Assembly (NCBI RefSeq): GCF_014199435.1 | Contig: NZ_JACIJP010000002.1 | Location: forward strand, 350,001-414,000 | Direction: 5' to 3' | DNA: 64,000 nucleotides | Origin: Sphingobium subterraneum | GTDB taxonomy: Bacteria > Pseudomonadota > Alphaproteobacteria > Sphingomonadales > Sphingomonadaceae | Shown here: piece after piece, positions 9,109-18,314 of the stretch | Position numbering within the stretch: the stretch's first letter is position 1 | How the letters are laid out: every line of letters begins with the position of its first letter | Notes under the pieces: generated by a model | Seen by the model: the letters and a program-made list of their open reading frames with translations, nothing else | Told to the model about the DNA's origin: nothing | The model's database searches: none | Translations under genes and position numbers: made by a program

Positions 9109-10455
9109 TCATTGTGGTGCCTGATCACCTGTCAGCAGATCAACAATGCTGCCGGTAGCGTCCACGGCACGTCCGAGCGACATACCGTCAAGCAACGAAA
9201 AAGGTATCTGACCTAAATGCTCAATGGGCTGCTTGGTCTGCACACCCGTTTGCAAGTTACGTACAATAGCAACATCTTCCGCCAGTTCGTCGTCACCAAT
9301 TATAACTGCGAACTTGGCGCGGGCATCGTTCGCCCGTTGCATCCGCTTTTTGATATTACCGCGATATCCCATTTCGCAAACAAGGCCGCTGCGACGCAAT
9401 TCGGATAGAATACGAACAGCAACCTTTTCTGCTGCTTCGCCCATGGGGATAAAAGCAACATCCAAAGCATCGCTTTGGATGTGATCAAGCAACATCCCCA
9501 GCCGCTCGATCCCCGCAGCCCATCCGACAGCCGGAGTCACCGGCCCGCCCATATTCTCGATCAACCCGTCATAGCGCCCGCCGCCGAGCACGGTGCCCTG
9601 TGCGCCGAGGCGGTCGGTGACGAATTCGAAGGCGGTGTGGCGGTAGTAATCGAGGCCGCGCACCAGCCGGGCGTTGCGTTCCCACGCCACCCCGGCGGCA
9701 TCGAGGCCGCTCGTCACCTTGTCGAAGAAGGCGGCGGCTTCGTCGCTCAGATACGCGTCGATGCCCGGCGCGGCGTCGACCACCGCCTTGTCGCGCGGAT
9801 CCTTGCTGTCCAGGATGCGCAGCGGGTTGCGGGCGAGGCGGTCGACGCTGTCCTCGCTCAACGCGTCGCGGTGTCCTTCGAAATGCGCCACGAGCGCAGC
9901 GCGCCATGCGTCGCGGCTTTGCGCGTCGCCCAGCGTGTTGAGCGTGAGCGTCACGCCGTCATTGATGCCCAGTTCCTTGAGCAGCTGGTCGGCGAAGCAC
10001 AGAAGTTCGACATCGGCGAGCGGTTCGGCCGCGCCGATGATTTCCGCGTCGATCTGGTGGAACTGGCGGTAGCGGCCCTTTTGCGGGCGCTCGTAGCGGA
10101 ACAGCGGGCCGTGGGTGGCCACCTTCAACGGCGCATATTGCTGCCAGCCTTCGGTAATGTACGCGCGCGCGATGCCGGCGGTGAACTCCGGGCGCAGCGT
10201 CAGGCTGTCACCGCCGCGATCCTCGAAGCTGTACATTTCCTTGGCGACGACGTCGGTGCTTTCGCCCAGCGAGCGGGCGAACACGGCTGTCGCTTCGAAC
10301 ACCGGCACCTCGATCCGGCGGAAACCGTAAAGCTTGCGGACGCGCTCAAACGTGTCGACCACATGGGCGAAGCGGTCGGCGCTGTCGCCCAGCATATCCT
10401 GCGTGCCGCGGATCGGGCGGGGGGTTTCGGGGCGTTTCGTCTTGTCCTGAGCCAT
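9109..10455 (-). CDS. hisS: Histidyl-tRNA synthetase
   Basis: The protein of 448 residues shows class-II synthetase motif 2 ([21 protein letters not shown] begins the signature), the HisA motif [15 protein letters not shown] and motif 3 (GGGRYDGL...GWAAGIERL), followed by the C-terminal anticodon-binding domain. It charges tRNA-His. The coding sequence for about the last 125 residues (9115-9500) is clearly lower in GC than the rest: three 60-base lines counted gave 47-52%. This suggests a segment of different origin, though the frame is intact. Confidence 0.96.
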   Translation of the reverse strand: MAQDKTKRPETPRPIRGTQDMLGDSADRFAHVVDTFERVRKLYGFRRIEVPVFEATAVFARSLGESTDVVAKEMYSFEDRGGDSLTLRPEFTAGIARAYITEGWQQYAPLKVATHGPLFRYERPQKGRYRQFHQIDAEIIGAAEPLADVELLCFADQLLKELGINDGVTLTLNTLGDAQSRDAWRAALVAHFEGHRDALSEDSVDRLARNPLRILDSKDPRDKAVVDAAPGIDAYLSDEAAAFFDKVTSGLDAAGVAWERNARLVRGLDYYRHTAFEFVTDRLGAQGTVLGGGRYDGLIENMGGPVTPAVGWAAGIERLGMLLDHIQSDALDVAFIPMGEAAEKVAVRILSELRRSGLVCEMGYRGNIKKRMQRANDARAKFAVIIGDDELAEDVAIVRNLQTGVQTKQPIEHLGQIPFSLLDGMSLGRAVDATGSIVDLLTGDQAPQ

Positions 10456-10609
10456 AGGCAGCGCGTCTAGCGGGATTTTCCGTCCAAGGGAACATGCCTG
10501 TTTGCGACGGGGCGAAGCCCTGAGCGGGGTGGACGGACGGGCAAAGGCACGTCATTCTGCATCCGCTCTGTCGGGCATTCCAGAACATACGAGATCAGAA
10601 AGAGTGTGC

Positions 10610-12580
10610 ATGCGTTTTCTCCTCACCCTTCCGCTGCTGCTGGCAAGCGCGTCCGCGCTGGCCCAGGGGCCTGCGACGGCGCCCGCCGCCCCGCCGCCCG
10701 CGAACCGATCCGCGCCCATCGCGCAGCCGGTCGTCAACACCATCCCGGAAGCGCGCGACATCGCCTATCCGGGCACGATGCTGCTGGAGGTCGACGCGAC
10801 CGACACCGCGCGGCGCATCTTCCGCGTGAAACAGACGATCCCGGTCGCGTCCTCCGGACCGATGACGTTGCTGTTCCCGGAATGGCTGCCGGGTAATCAC
10901 GGGCCGCGCGGCCAGATCGACAAGCTCGCCGGGCTGCGCATCACCGCCAATGGCGCGGAAGTGCCATGGACGCGCGATCCGGTGGACGTCTACGCCTTTC
11001 ACATCAGCATCCCCGCCAATGCGCGCTCGATCGTCGCGGAGTTCCAGTATCTCTCCGCCACCGCGCCCAATCAGGGGCGGATCATCGTCACCCAGAGCAT
11101 GATGAACCTGCAATGGGAGGCTGTCTCACTCTACCCGGCGGGCTATTATGTGCGACAGATCCCGGTGCAGGCGAGCGTGACCTGGCCCGAGGGATGGCAG
11201 GCGGCGACCGCGCTGCGCGGCAAGACCAGCGGCGCGACCACCCGTTACGACACGGTCGACTATGAGACGCTGGTCGATTCGCCCGTGTTCGCCGGACGCT
11301 ATTTCAAAGCGTTCGACATCGGCACAAACGTGAAGCTCAACGTCGTGGCGGACAGTCCCGCGGAGCTGGAGGCCAAGCCTGATCAGATCGCCAAGCACGC
11401 CAAGCTGGTGGACGAGGCCGACGCGCTGTTCGGTGCGCGCCATTTCGACCATTATGATTTCCTGTTCGCGATCACCGACGAGATGGGCGGCATTGGCCTC
11501 GAACATCATCGCAGCAGCGAGAATGGCGTCGATACCGGCTATTTCACCAAGTGGGATGACGGACCGGGCGACCGCAACCTGCTGCCGCATGAATATGTGC
11601 ACAGCTGGGATGGCAAGTTCCGTCGCCCCGAACTGCTGTGGACGCCCGATTACCGGACGCCGATGCAGGGCAGCCTGCTGTGGGTCTATGAAGGCCAGAC
11701 GCAGTTCTGGGGCTATGTGCTCGGTGCGCGATCGGGTCTCTACAGCAAGGAGCAGACGCTCGACGCCTATGCGTCGATCGCCGCACGTCTCGATACCGCC
11801 AAGGGGCGCAGCTGGCGGCCGATGGGTGACACGGCCAATGACCCGATCATCTCCGCCCGTCGCCCGAAGGGGTGGACGAACTATCAGCGCGCCGAGGATT
11901 ATTACAACGAGGGCCTGCTGATCTGGCTGGAGGCGGACGGCATCATCCGGCGCGAGAGCAAGGGCGCAAAAGGCCTCGACGATTTCGCGCGCGCCTTTTT
12001 CGGCATCAAGGATGGGGACTGGGGGCAGGTCACCTACACCCGGCAGGACGTGATCGACACGCTGAACGCGGTGCAGCCCTATGACTGGGCGGGCTTCCTT
12101 GCGACTCGGGTGGACCGGCCGACGAGCGAAGCGCCCAAGAACGGCTTCACGCTCGGTGGATACCGGCTGGAATATACCGATACGCCCAACAGCACGACGC
12201 GCGAGATCGAAAAGGCCCTCAAGGGCGTCGATCAGTCCTATGGCGTCGGGTTGATGGTGAAGGGCGACGGGGAAATTACCGCCGTGATCTGGGACAGCCC
12301 CGCCTTTCGCGCGGGATTGACGGTCGGGCAGAAGGTCATCGCCGTCAACGGCACCGAATATACGCCCGATCTGCTCAAGGGCGCGCTGATCGCGGCCAAG
12401 GATCCCAAGCGGCCAGTCGAGCTTCTCGTGCGGCGGGAAAAGGCATTTACTACGATAAAGCTCGATTATTCGCTCGGCTTGCGCTATCCGCGCCTCGCCA
12501 AAACTGGAGAGGGTGAGGGCAGTCTTGATCGGCTGCTCCAGCCAAAAACAACAACCGCCCCGAGTAGCAACCCGAAGTAA
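10610..12580 (+). CDS. Exported M61-family glycyl aminopeptidase with PDZ domain
   Basis: The 656-residue protein starts with a signal peptide (MRFLLTLPLLLASASALAQ). It has the M61 N-terminal beta domain, then GIGLEHHRSS and the zinc-binding HEYVHSW (about residues 326-332, an HExxH site) of M61 metallopeptidases. A C-terminal PDZ domain (about residues 545-640, GVGLMVKGDGEITAVIWDSPAFRAGL) follows. The family cleaves N-terminal residues from peptides in the periplasm. The start at 10610 is set by the signal peptide; no strong ribosome-binding site precedes it. hisS is divergent, and the 154 bp between them should hold both promoters. Confidence 0.92.
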   Translation: MRFLLTLPLLLASASALAQGPATAPAAPPPANRSAPIAQPVVNTIPEARDIAYPGTMLLEVDATDTARRIFRVKQTIPVASSGPMTLLFPEWLPGNHGPRGQIDKLAGLRITANGAEVPWTRDPVDVYAFHISIPANARSIVAEFQYLSATAPNQGRIIVTQSMMNLQWEAVSLYPAGYYVRQIPVQASVTWPEGWQAATALRGKTSGATTRYDTVDYETLVDSPVFAGRYFKAFDIGTNVKLNVVADSPAELEAKPDQIAKHAKLVDEADALFGARHFDHYDFLFAITDEMGGIGLEHHRSSENGVDTGYFTKWDDGPGDRNLLPHEYVHSWDGKFRRPELLWTPDYRTPMQGSLLWVYEGQTQFWGYVLGARSGLYSKEQTLDAYASIAARLDTAKGRSWRPMGDTANDPIISARRPKGWTNYQRAEDYYNEGLLIWLEADGIIRRESKGAKGLDDFARAFFGIKDGDWGQVTYTRQDVIDTLNAVQPYDWAGFLATRVDRPTSEAPKNGFTLGGYRLEYTDTPNSTTREIEKALKGVDQSYGVGLMVKGDGEITAVIWDSPAFRAGLTVGQKVIAVNGTEYTPDLLKGALIAAKDPKRPVELLVRREKAFTTIKLDYSLGLRYPRLAKTGEGEGSLDRLLQPKTTTAPSSNPK

Positions 12581-12595
12581 CAGGCCTTTTTTTTC

Positions 12596-13138
12596 ATGAA
12601 TATCGACATGATCGCGGTGGGTGAAGATCCGCCGCACAGCCTCAATGTGGTCATTGAGGTGCCGACCGGCGGCGAACCCGTCAAATATGAGTTCGACAAG
12701 AAATCGGGCGCGCTGTTCGTCGACCGCATCCTCCACACGCCGATGCGCTATCCGGCCAATTACGGCTTCGTGCCGCACACGCTTTCGCCCGACGGCGATC
12801 CGCTCGATGCGCTGGTCGTCGCGCGCTCGCCGTTCATTCCCGGCTGCGTCGTGCGGTGCCGCCCGATCGCGGTGCTGAACCTGGAAGACGAGCATGGCGG
12901 CGACGAGAAGCTGATCTGCGTACCCGACGACGCGACCTTCCCCTATTACAGCGACGTCAGCGAAAAGGCCGACCTGCCCGACATCGTATTCAAGCAGATC
13001 GAGCATTTCTTCACACACTACAAGGATCTGGAAGCCGAGAAGTGGGTGCGCGTCGGCACCTGGGGCGGCGCCGAGGAAGCCCGGCAGATCACGCGCGAAG
13101 CGATCGAACGCTACGAGGACGCCAAGAAAGCGGGCTGA
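12596..13138 (+). CDS. ppa: Inorganic pyrophosphatase
   Basis: This 180-residue family-I soluble pyrophosphatase carries the metal-binding signature DGDPLDALV and the lysine- and Arg-containing KYEFDKKSGALFVDR segment. It hydrolyses PPi to drive biosynthesis. It starts only 15 nt after the M61 gene. A run of eight Ts immediately precedes the start codon and no Shine-Dalgarno is visible, which is odd for a highly expressed housekeeping gene. Confidence 0.97.
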   Translation: MNIDMIAVGEDPPHSLNVVIEVPTGGEPVKYEFDKKSGALFVDRILHTPMRYPANYGFVPHTLSPDGDPLDALVVARSPFIPGCVVRCRPIAVLNLEDEHGGDEKLICVPDDATFPYYSDVSEKADLPDIVFKQIEHFFTHYKDLEAEKWVRVGTWGGAEEARQITREAIERYEDAKKAG

Positions 13139-13163
13139 TCGGCTGGCAGTCTGGAAACGATAG

Positions 13164-13191
13164 AGTGCGCCGGGAACTGGCGCACTTTTTT
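13164..13191 (+). terminator. Rho-independent terminator of ppa
   Basis: An 8-bp perfect stem AGTGCGCC/GGCGCACT (13164-13171 with 13179-13186) with a 7-nt loop is followed by six Ts. It lies 25 nt after the ppa stop and 13 nt before the convergent ABC permease gene. Confidence 0.9.
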
Positions 13192-13203
13192 GTGCCCGCT
13201 TGC

Positions 13204-14046
13204 TCAGGGTTTGATCTTCCAGCCCCGGCGGAGCAGCGCATAAGTGAGCGCGCAGAGCGCCACGTTGAGCACGACCAGCACCGCGAATCCGATACCGACG
13301 TCGCTGTCCGCTGCCGACAGGAACCCATAGCGGAAGCCGGAAATCGCGTAGAAGAACGGATTGGCGTGGCTGATCCCCCGGAACAGCGGAGAGAGCCGGT
13401 CGACCGCGTAAAAGGTGCCCGACAGCAGCGAGAGCGGCGCAATCACGAAATTGGTGACGGCCGCGGCGTGATCGAATTTTTCCGCCCACAGCGACGTCAA
13501 CAACCCCATGAACGCCACAAAGGTCGAGCCGAGCAGGGCAAAGGCGACCACCGCCCACAGATGTACGGGCAGTACATGAACCCCCGGCCAGGCGAGCATC
13601 GCCAGCCAGATGGCGGCCCCGACCATGAGCGCGCGGGTAACGGAGGCCCCGACCAGCGCGAGCATCAGCTCGCCGGTCGAAATCGGCGGCATCAGATAAT
13701 CGACCAGCGTGCCTTGAATCTTGCCGACCAGCAGAGAAAAGCTGCTGTTCGCGAAACTGTTCTGCACCATGCCCATCATGATGAGGCCTGGCGCGATGAA
13801 ATCCGGGAACGGCACGCCAAGCACCACGCGCCGCTGACCACCGAGCGCGACCGAGAAGATCACGAGAAACAGGAGCGTCGTGACGGCGGGCGCCCAGATC
13901 GTCTGCAGCTGCACCTTCATGAAGCGGCGCACTTCCTTGCGGTAGAGCGCGCGCGTCCCGGCCCAGTTGATGTTGCGGATTCGCTGGACGCCCGGCTCGG
14001 CCAATATGGGTGAGCCGGAGAGACGATTTTCGGGCTGGCTGTTCAT
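13204..14046 (-). CDS. ABC-2 type transporter permease
   Basis: The 280-residue product has six predicted membrane segments and the ABC-2 pattern: an amphipathic N-terminal helix (ALYRKEVRRFMKVQLQTIWAP) leading into TM1, and SGTFYAVDRLSPLFRGISHANPFFYAISGFRYG before the last segments. Such permeases work with a separate ATPase in export of polysaccharides or drugs. None is encoded beside it here, so it is an orphan in this window. I placed the start at the ATG at 14046; longer in-frame extensions run into the gcrA promoter region and look non-coding. Confidence 0.85.
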   Translation of the reverse strand: MNSQPENRLSGSPILAEPGVQRIRNINWAGTRALYRKEVRRFMKVQLQTIWAPAVTTLLFLVIFSVALGGQRRVVLGVPFPDFIAPGLIMMGMVQNSFANSSFSLLVGKIQGTLVDYLMPPISTGELMLALVGASVTRALMVGAAIWLAMLAWPGVHVLPVHLWAVVAFALLGSTFVAFMGLLTSLWAEKFDHAAAVTNFVIAPLSLLSGTFYAVDRLSPLFRGISHANPFFYAISGFRYGFLSAADSDVGIGFAVLVVLNVALCALTYALLRRGWKIKP

Positions 14047-14212
14047 CGATTGATCGACTATCGGGTGCTGTTGCCCCCGGCAAGTGCAAATGCAGTGCAT
14101 CGCACAGGCGCCGCCATTGAAGCGGCGGACGCCGGGGACCATATGAATTTCACGGGCTTGCCCGACATCATTTCGCGCCGGAAGGCGACGCAGAACCAAG
14201 GAGTATCGTCCA

Positions 14213-14884
14213 TTGTCCTGGACCGATGAACGCATTGAACAGCTCAAGGGCATGTGGGAAAAAGGCATGACCGCGAGCCAGATCGCGGACGAACTGGGCG
14301 GCGTCAGCCGCAACGCAGTCATCGGGAAGGCGCATCGGCTCGGCCTGCAGTCCCGCCCTTCGCCCGTGAAAGCCACGGACGTGCCGCGCAAAAAGCCCGT
14401 GACGGCGCGTCCCGAGGCGGAGTCGGACACGACCCCGGAACCCGCGGCAGCGGCCCCGGTTGCGCCCAGCGCGCCGGAACCGGCGCACGCCGCGCCTGCC
14501 GAGCCTGCACCTGCCCTCGACGCACCCGCGCCGACTGCGCCCCCCGCGCCCCGAATCGTTTCGGTCGGACCCGGTGGCTTCCTGCGTCAGGGTCCGGGCG
14601 ACCAGCAGGCGCCGATTCCCCCGGCGCCGCCGCGCCGCCTGGTTCCCGCCAAGCCCAGCCCGGAGATTGCCGACAAGACCAGCCTGCTCGATCTCACGGA
14701 GAAGATCTGCAAATGGCCGATGGGCCATCCTGGCGAGCCGGACTTCCATTTCTGCGGCGAAAAGGTGAACCCTGGTTTCCCCTATTGCGTCGAGCATTGC
14801 GGACGCGCCTATCAGGCGCAGCTGCCGCGCGGGACGCGCCGTCCGCCGCCGCCCCTGCCCTTTGGCGGACCCCGCGTCCGCTAA
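14213..14884 (+). CDS. gcrA: Cell-cycle regulator GcrA
   Basis: The N-terminal 50 residues (SWTDERIEQLKGMWEKGMTASQIADELGGVSRNAVIGKAHRL begins the helix-turn-helix) are the signature GcrA DNA-binding domain. The C-terminus has the conserved CKWPMGHPGEPDFHFCGEK and YCVEHCGRAYQ segments. A Pro/Ala-rich linker joins them. GcrA binds sigma-70 and promoters methylated at GANTC by CcrM. The start is a TTG with AAGGAG nine bases upstream (14198-14203); no ATG fits. A strong terminator follows. Confidence 0.95.
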   Translation: MSWTDERIEQLKGMWEKGMTASQIADELGGVSRNAVIGKAHRLGLQSRPSPVKATDVPRKKPVTARPEAESDTTPEPAAAAPVAPSAPEPAHAAPAEPAPALDAPAPTAPPAPRIVSVGPGGFLRQGPGDQQAPIPPAPPRRLVPAKPSPEIADKTSLLDLTEKICKWPMGHPGEPDFHFCGEKVNPGFPYCVEHCGRAYQAQLPRGTRRPPPPLPFGGPRVR

Positions 14885-14905
14885 CGGCCCGCACGCTGAC
14901 ATAAG

Positions 14906-14940
14906 AAAGGCCGCCCCGGTGACGAGGCGGCCTTTTCTGT
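14906..14940. terminator. Terminator between gcrA and the convergent porin-like gene
   Basis: A perfect 10-bp stem AAAGGCCGCC/GGCGGCCTTT (14906-14915 with 14926-14935) has a 10-nt loop. It is followed by TCTGTT on the plus strand and preceded by AAGA, so it may serve both converging genes. Confidence 0.88.
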
Positions 14941-14956
14941 TGGATCGGATGTCCGT

Positions 14957-15829
14957 TTAGAAGCGGAAGCTCGCCGTGACCCGAACGTCCTGCGTCACGA
15001 AGCGATCGTTCGTGCGCGCAAAGGTTGTGCTGCCCGACGGGGTGATCACGAACGGGTTGGTGAGCGAGGGAGGCGTACCCTGACCCGCCGTCACGCGATA
15101 GTCGTTCGGATTGAAGCGGGTGTATTTGTAGAGGACGCCGATCGAGAAATTGTCGGAGACTTTCTGCTCCACACCGCCACCGGCGACCCAGCCCCAATCA
15201 TGCTCCTTGCGGTTGGACTCGGTGAACGTGTTGAACGTGTTGGTCGTGTTGAACGCGTTTTCGAACTTGCCGTATGCGACACCGCCGGTTGCATAGATCA
15301 ATGTGCCGGTCGGCACGGCAAAACCGGCGCGCAGGCGGGCAGCGGCGTTCCAGTCAAGCTTGCGGGTCATGACATAGGCGGCCGGGGTGGTGCTGAAGCC
15401 GGAAACGCTGTTGCTGACGAGCGAGCGCCCGCCCTCGATCACGCCACCCACAACGAGGCTGCCCATCTGCATATCGTAACCGGCGTGGACTGCCCAGCCG
15501 ACCTTGCCGTCACGGTCGCCACGGCAACCGTCCGCTGCGCTGCCACCCTTGGCAAAGCCGCGGCAGAAACCGGGCGAGAAGGCGTTTGCGCCGCCAATGG
15601 TCGAAACCGTGTCACCGAAATTGCCGTCGTTGTTGGTGTCGAACCCGATCCGCTCGTTCTTCTCGCGATCGGTGTTGGGCTGCCAGGTGTAGCCGAGAGA
15701 CCCACCGATATAGGGGCCAGTCCAGTTGGTTGTCGGACCGCTGCTGGACGCGTCGTCCTGCGCCATGGCGGGGGCCGAAAGTGCCAGCGCCGAGACAACG
15801 CCGATGGCCAAAGAACGTGCAAACTTCAT
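14957..15829 (-). CDS. Outer-membrane beta-barrel protein
   Basis: The 290-residue protein has a clear signal peptide (KFARSLAIGVVSALALSAPAMAQ). It has alternating amphipathic strands such as NWTGPYIGGSLGYTWQ and WGWVAGGGVEQKVSDNFSIGVLYKYTRF, and a C-terminal Phe in VRVTASFRF, as recognised by the BAM complex. The pattern fits the Omp31/Opa-like barrel proteins of alphaproteobacteria. A GGGAGG ribosome-binding site precedes the ATG at 15829. A Cys pair lies in an extracellular-loop-like segment (PGFCRGFAKGGSAADGCRGD). Ligand or channel function cannot be told. Confidence 0.88.
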   Translation of the reverse strand: MKFARSLAIGVVSALALSAPAMAQDDASSSGPTTNWTGPYIGGSLGYTWQPNTDREKNERIGFDTNNDGNFGDTVSTIGGANAFSPGFCRGFAKGGSAADGCRGDRDGKVGWAVHAGYDMQMGSLVVGGVIEGGRSLVSNSVSGFSTTPAAYVMTRKLDWNAAARLRAGFAVPTGTLIYATGGVAYGKFENAFNTTNTFNTFTESNRKEHDWGWVAGGGVEQKVSDNFSIGVLYKYTRFNPNDYRVTAGQGTPPSLTNPFVITPSGSTTFARTNDRFVTQDVRVTASFRF

Positions 15830-15984
15830 GATAATCCTCCCAAATGAGCGGCCCGCTAACGCAGGTGCAGCATAGAAGGTTGCCAACTTTGCGGTGAGCT
15901 GCGTCGATTAGGGTGGTGAACGGCGCTGGCCTGCCCCATCCATGCCGCTTGCATGAGGGCAGGCCCGCCCCCTATAGCAGTGCC

Positions 15985-17964
15985 ATGTCCGACGATCTCT
16001 TCGCCGCAGCCTCCCCGTCCACCACGCAGAATTACGACGCTTCCTCGATCGAGGTGCTCGAAGGACTGGAGCCGGTGCGCCGCCGTCCGGGCATGTATAT
16101 CGGCGGGACGGACGAGCGCGCGCTTCATCATCTCGCCTCCGAAGTGCTCGACAATGCAATGGACGAGGCGGTGGCGGGGCACGCCACGCGGATCGAAGTG
16201 ACGCTGGAGCCGGGCAACCGGCTGACGATCACCGACAACGGACGCGGCATTCCGGTCGATCCGCATCCGAAGTTCCCCGACAAGTCGGCGCTGGAAGTGA
16301 TTTTGACAACCCTGCATTCGGGCGGCAAATTTTCCGACAAGGCCTATGCCACGTCAGGCGGGCTGCACGGCGTCGGCGTCAGTGTCGTCAACGCGCTGTC
16401 GGTCGACACGCTGGTCGAGGTCGCGCGCAACAAGGAGCTGTTCCGCCAGCGGTTCAGCCAGGGTCATCCGGTAGGCGGTCTGGAAAAGGTCGGCGCGGCG
16501 CCCAACCGGCGCGGAACGAGCGTGAGCTTCGTGCCGGACAGCGAGATCTTCGGCGAGATGAAGTTCAAGCCCGCGCGGCTGCACCGGCTAGCGCGGTCGA
16601 AGGCCTATCTGTTCGCCGGGGTCGAGATCCGCTGGAAATGCGCGCCCGAGCTGATCAGCGACGAGACACCGGCGGAAGCGGTGTTCCAGTTCCCCGGCGG
16701 CCTGGCCGACCATCTGCGCGAGCAGGTCGGCAGCCGCGAGTGCGCGACCAAGGACTTTTTTTCCGGCACGCAGGATTTCACCGGATCGGTCGGCCGCTCC
16801 GAATGGGCGATCGCCTGGCCGCTCTGGTCGGACGGCAGCTACAGCTGGTATTGCAACACCATCCCGACACCCGATGGCGGCACGCATGAAGCGGGGCTGC
16901 GCGCGGCGCTGGTAAAGGGCATCCGCGCATTCGGCGAACTGGCTGGCGTCAAGAAAGCAAAGGACATCCAGGCGGAGGACATCATGTCCTGCTGTGAGGT
17001 GATGCTGTCGATCTTCATCCGCGATCCGCAGTTCCAGAGCCAGACCAAGGACCGCCTCACCAGCCCAGAGGCCGCGCGCATGGTCGAGGGTGCGGTGCGC
17101 GACCATTTCGACCATTTTCTCACCGACAATATGGAGCGCGGCAAGGCGCTGCTCGCCTATGTCATCGACCGGATGGACGAGCGGCTGTCGCGCAAGGCCG
17201 ACAAGGAGCTGAAGCGCAAGACGGCGACGTCCGGCCGCAAGCTCCGCCTGCCCGGCAAGCTGACCGATTGTTCGTCGAACGCGCCGGAAGGCACGGAAAT
17301 CTTTATTGTCGAGGGCGACAGCGCGGGTGGATCGGCCAAGCAGGCGCGCGACCGCAAGACGCAGGCGATCCTGCCCATTCGCGGCAAGATCCTGAACGTC
17401 GCGTCGGCGACCAGCGCCAAGATCCTTGCCAATACGGAAATCGCCGACCTCATTCAGGCGATCGGCTGCGGTACCCGCAAGGACTGCAACCCGGACAATC
17501 TGCGCTACGAACGCATTGTCATCATGACCGACGCCGATGTCGACGGTGCGCATATCGCGACGCTGCTGATGACGTTTTTCTTTCAGGAAATGCCGGAGCT
17601 GGTGAAGCGCGGGCACCTCTACCTCGCGCAGCCGCCGCTCTACCGGCTCGTGTCGGGCGGCAAGAGCCTCTATGCGCGCGACGACGCCCATCGGGTCGAG
17701 CTTCTGGAAAAAGAGTTCAAGGGCAAGAAGGTCGAGGTCAGCCGCTTCAAGGGGCTGGGTGAGATGAACCCTTTGCAGTTGCGCGAGACGACCATGGACC
17801 CCAAGACACGCGGCATGATCCGCATCACCTTGCCCCAGGAATATGAGGAACAGGCGGTGGTGCGCGATCTGGTCGACCGGCTGATGGGCACCAATCCGGC
17901 GCACCGCTTTGCCTTCATTCAGGAGAATGCGGCGGCGGTGGACGAAGACATGATCGACGCCTGA
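15985..17964 (+). CDS. parE: DNA topoisomerase IV subunit B
   Basis: The 659-residue protein has the GHKL ATPase motifs (EVLDNAMDEA, ITDNGRGIPVD, GGLHGVGVSVVNALS) and the TOPRIM region with EGDSAGGSAKQARDRKTQAILPIRGK beginning the signature. Toprim DxD residues lie in TDADVDGAHI. Its length and lack of the long GyrB insertion favour ParE over GyrB. It decatenates daughter chromosomes with ParC, not seen here. The start at 15985 was chosen because homologues begin near SDDLFAA; a longer frame to 15913 has no support. Confidence 0.95.
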   Translation: MSDDLFAAASPSTTQNYDASSIEVLEGLEPVRRRPGMYIGGTDERALHHLASEVLDNAMDEAVAGHATRIEVTLEPGNRLTITDNGRGIPVDPHPKFPDKSALEVILTTLHSGGKFSDKAYATSGGLHGVGVSVVNALSVDTLVEVARNKELFRQRFSQGHPVGGLEKVGAAPNRRGTSVSFVPDSEIFGEMKFKPARLHRLARSKAYLFAGVEIRWKCAPELISDETPAEAVFQFPGGLADHLREQVGSRECATKDFFSGTQDFTGSVGRSEWAIAWPLWSDGSYSWYCNTIPTPDGGTHEAGLRAALVKGIRAFGELAGVKKAKDIQAEDIMSCCEVMLSIFIRDPQFQSQTKDRLTSPEAARMVEGAVRDHFDHFLTDNMERGKALLAYVIDRMDERLSRKADKELKRKTATSGRKLRLPGKLTDCSSNAPEGTEIFIVEGDSAGGSAKQARDRKTQAILPIRGKILNVASATSAKILANTEIADLIQAIGCGTRKDCNPDNLRYERIVIMTDADVDGAHIATLLMTFFFQEMPELVKRGHLYLAQPPLYRLVSGGKSLYARDDAHRVELLEKEFKGKKVEVSRFKGLGEMNPLQLRETTMDPKTRGMIRITLPQEYEEQAVVRDLVDRLMGTNPAHRFAFIQENAAAVDEDMIDA

Positions 17965-18035
17965 TCGGCTCTGTCCGGCGCAACGGCGGCAACCTCCTGA
18001 CTACCCCCGCGTTGGCGGGAAATCAGGAGACCATC

Positions 18036-18254
18036 ATGACAAAGTCACACGAGCGCGAACCCAAGAAAGGCGATCACGTCACCTGGAACAGCCATGGCGG
18101 CGAAGCGGAAGGCACCGTTGTGCGCAAGCAGACCAGCCCCACGCAGATCAAGGGCCATAAGGTTGCCGCCAGCAAGGACAACCCGCAGTTCATCGTTGAG
18201 ACGGACGATGGCAAGCGCGCCGCGCACAAGGCCGAAGCATTGCACAAGCGGTAG
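18036..18254 (+). CDS. DUF2945 (Tudor-like hypervirulence-associated) small protein
   Basis: The 72-residue protein matches DUF2945 in length and in the core KGDHVTWNSHGGEAEGTVVRK and VEASK-like DNPQFIVETDDGKRAAHKAEAL. It is hydrophilic and strongly basic. AGGAG lies 6 nt upstream of the ATG. The family folds as an SH3/Tudor-like barrel and its function is not established. Confidence 0.88.
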   Translation: MTKSHEREPKKGDHVTWNSHGGEAEGTVVRKQTSPTQIKGHKVAASKDNPQFIVETDDGKRAAHKAEALHKR

Positions 18255-18314
18255 GAATAACGCCCGTAAGGGCAGGGAACGGATACGGCTGCGCCACATT
18301 GGCGTTCAGCCGCT

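Noticed and set aside
11126-14089. Minus-strand frame of about 987 codons across the M61 and ppa genes
   Set aside because: It is antisense to two well-supported genes and out of frame with the real ABC permease; composition is that of a shadow frame.
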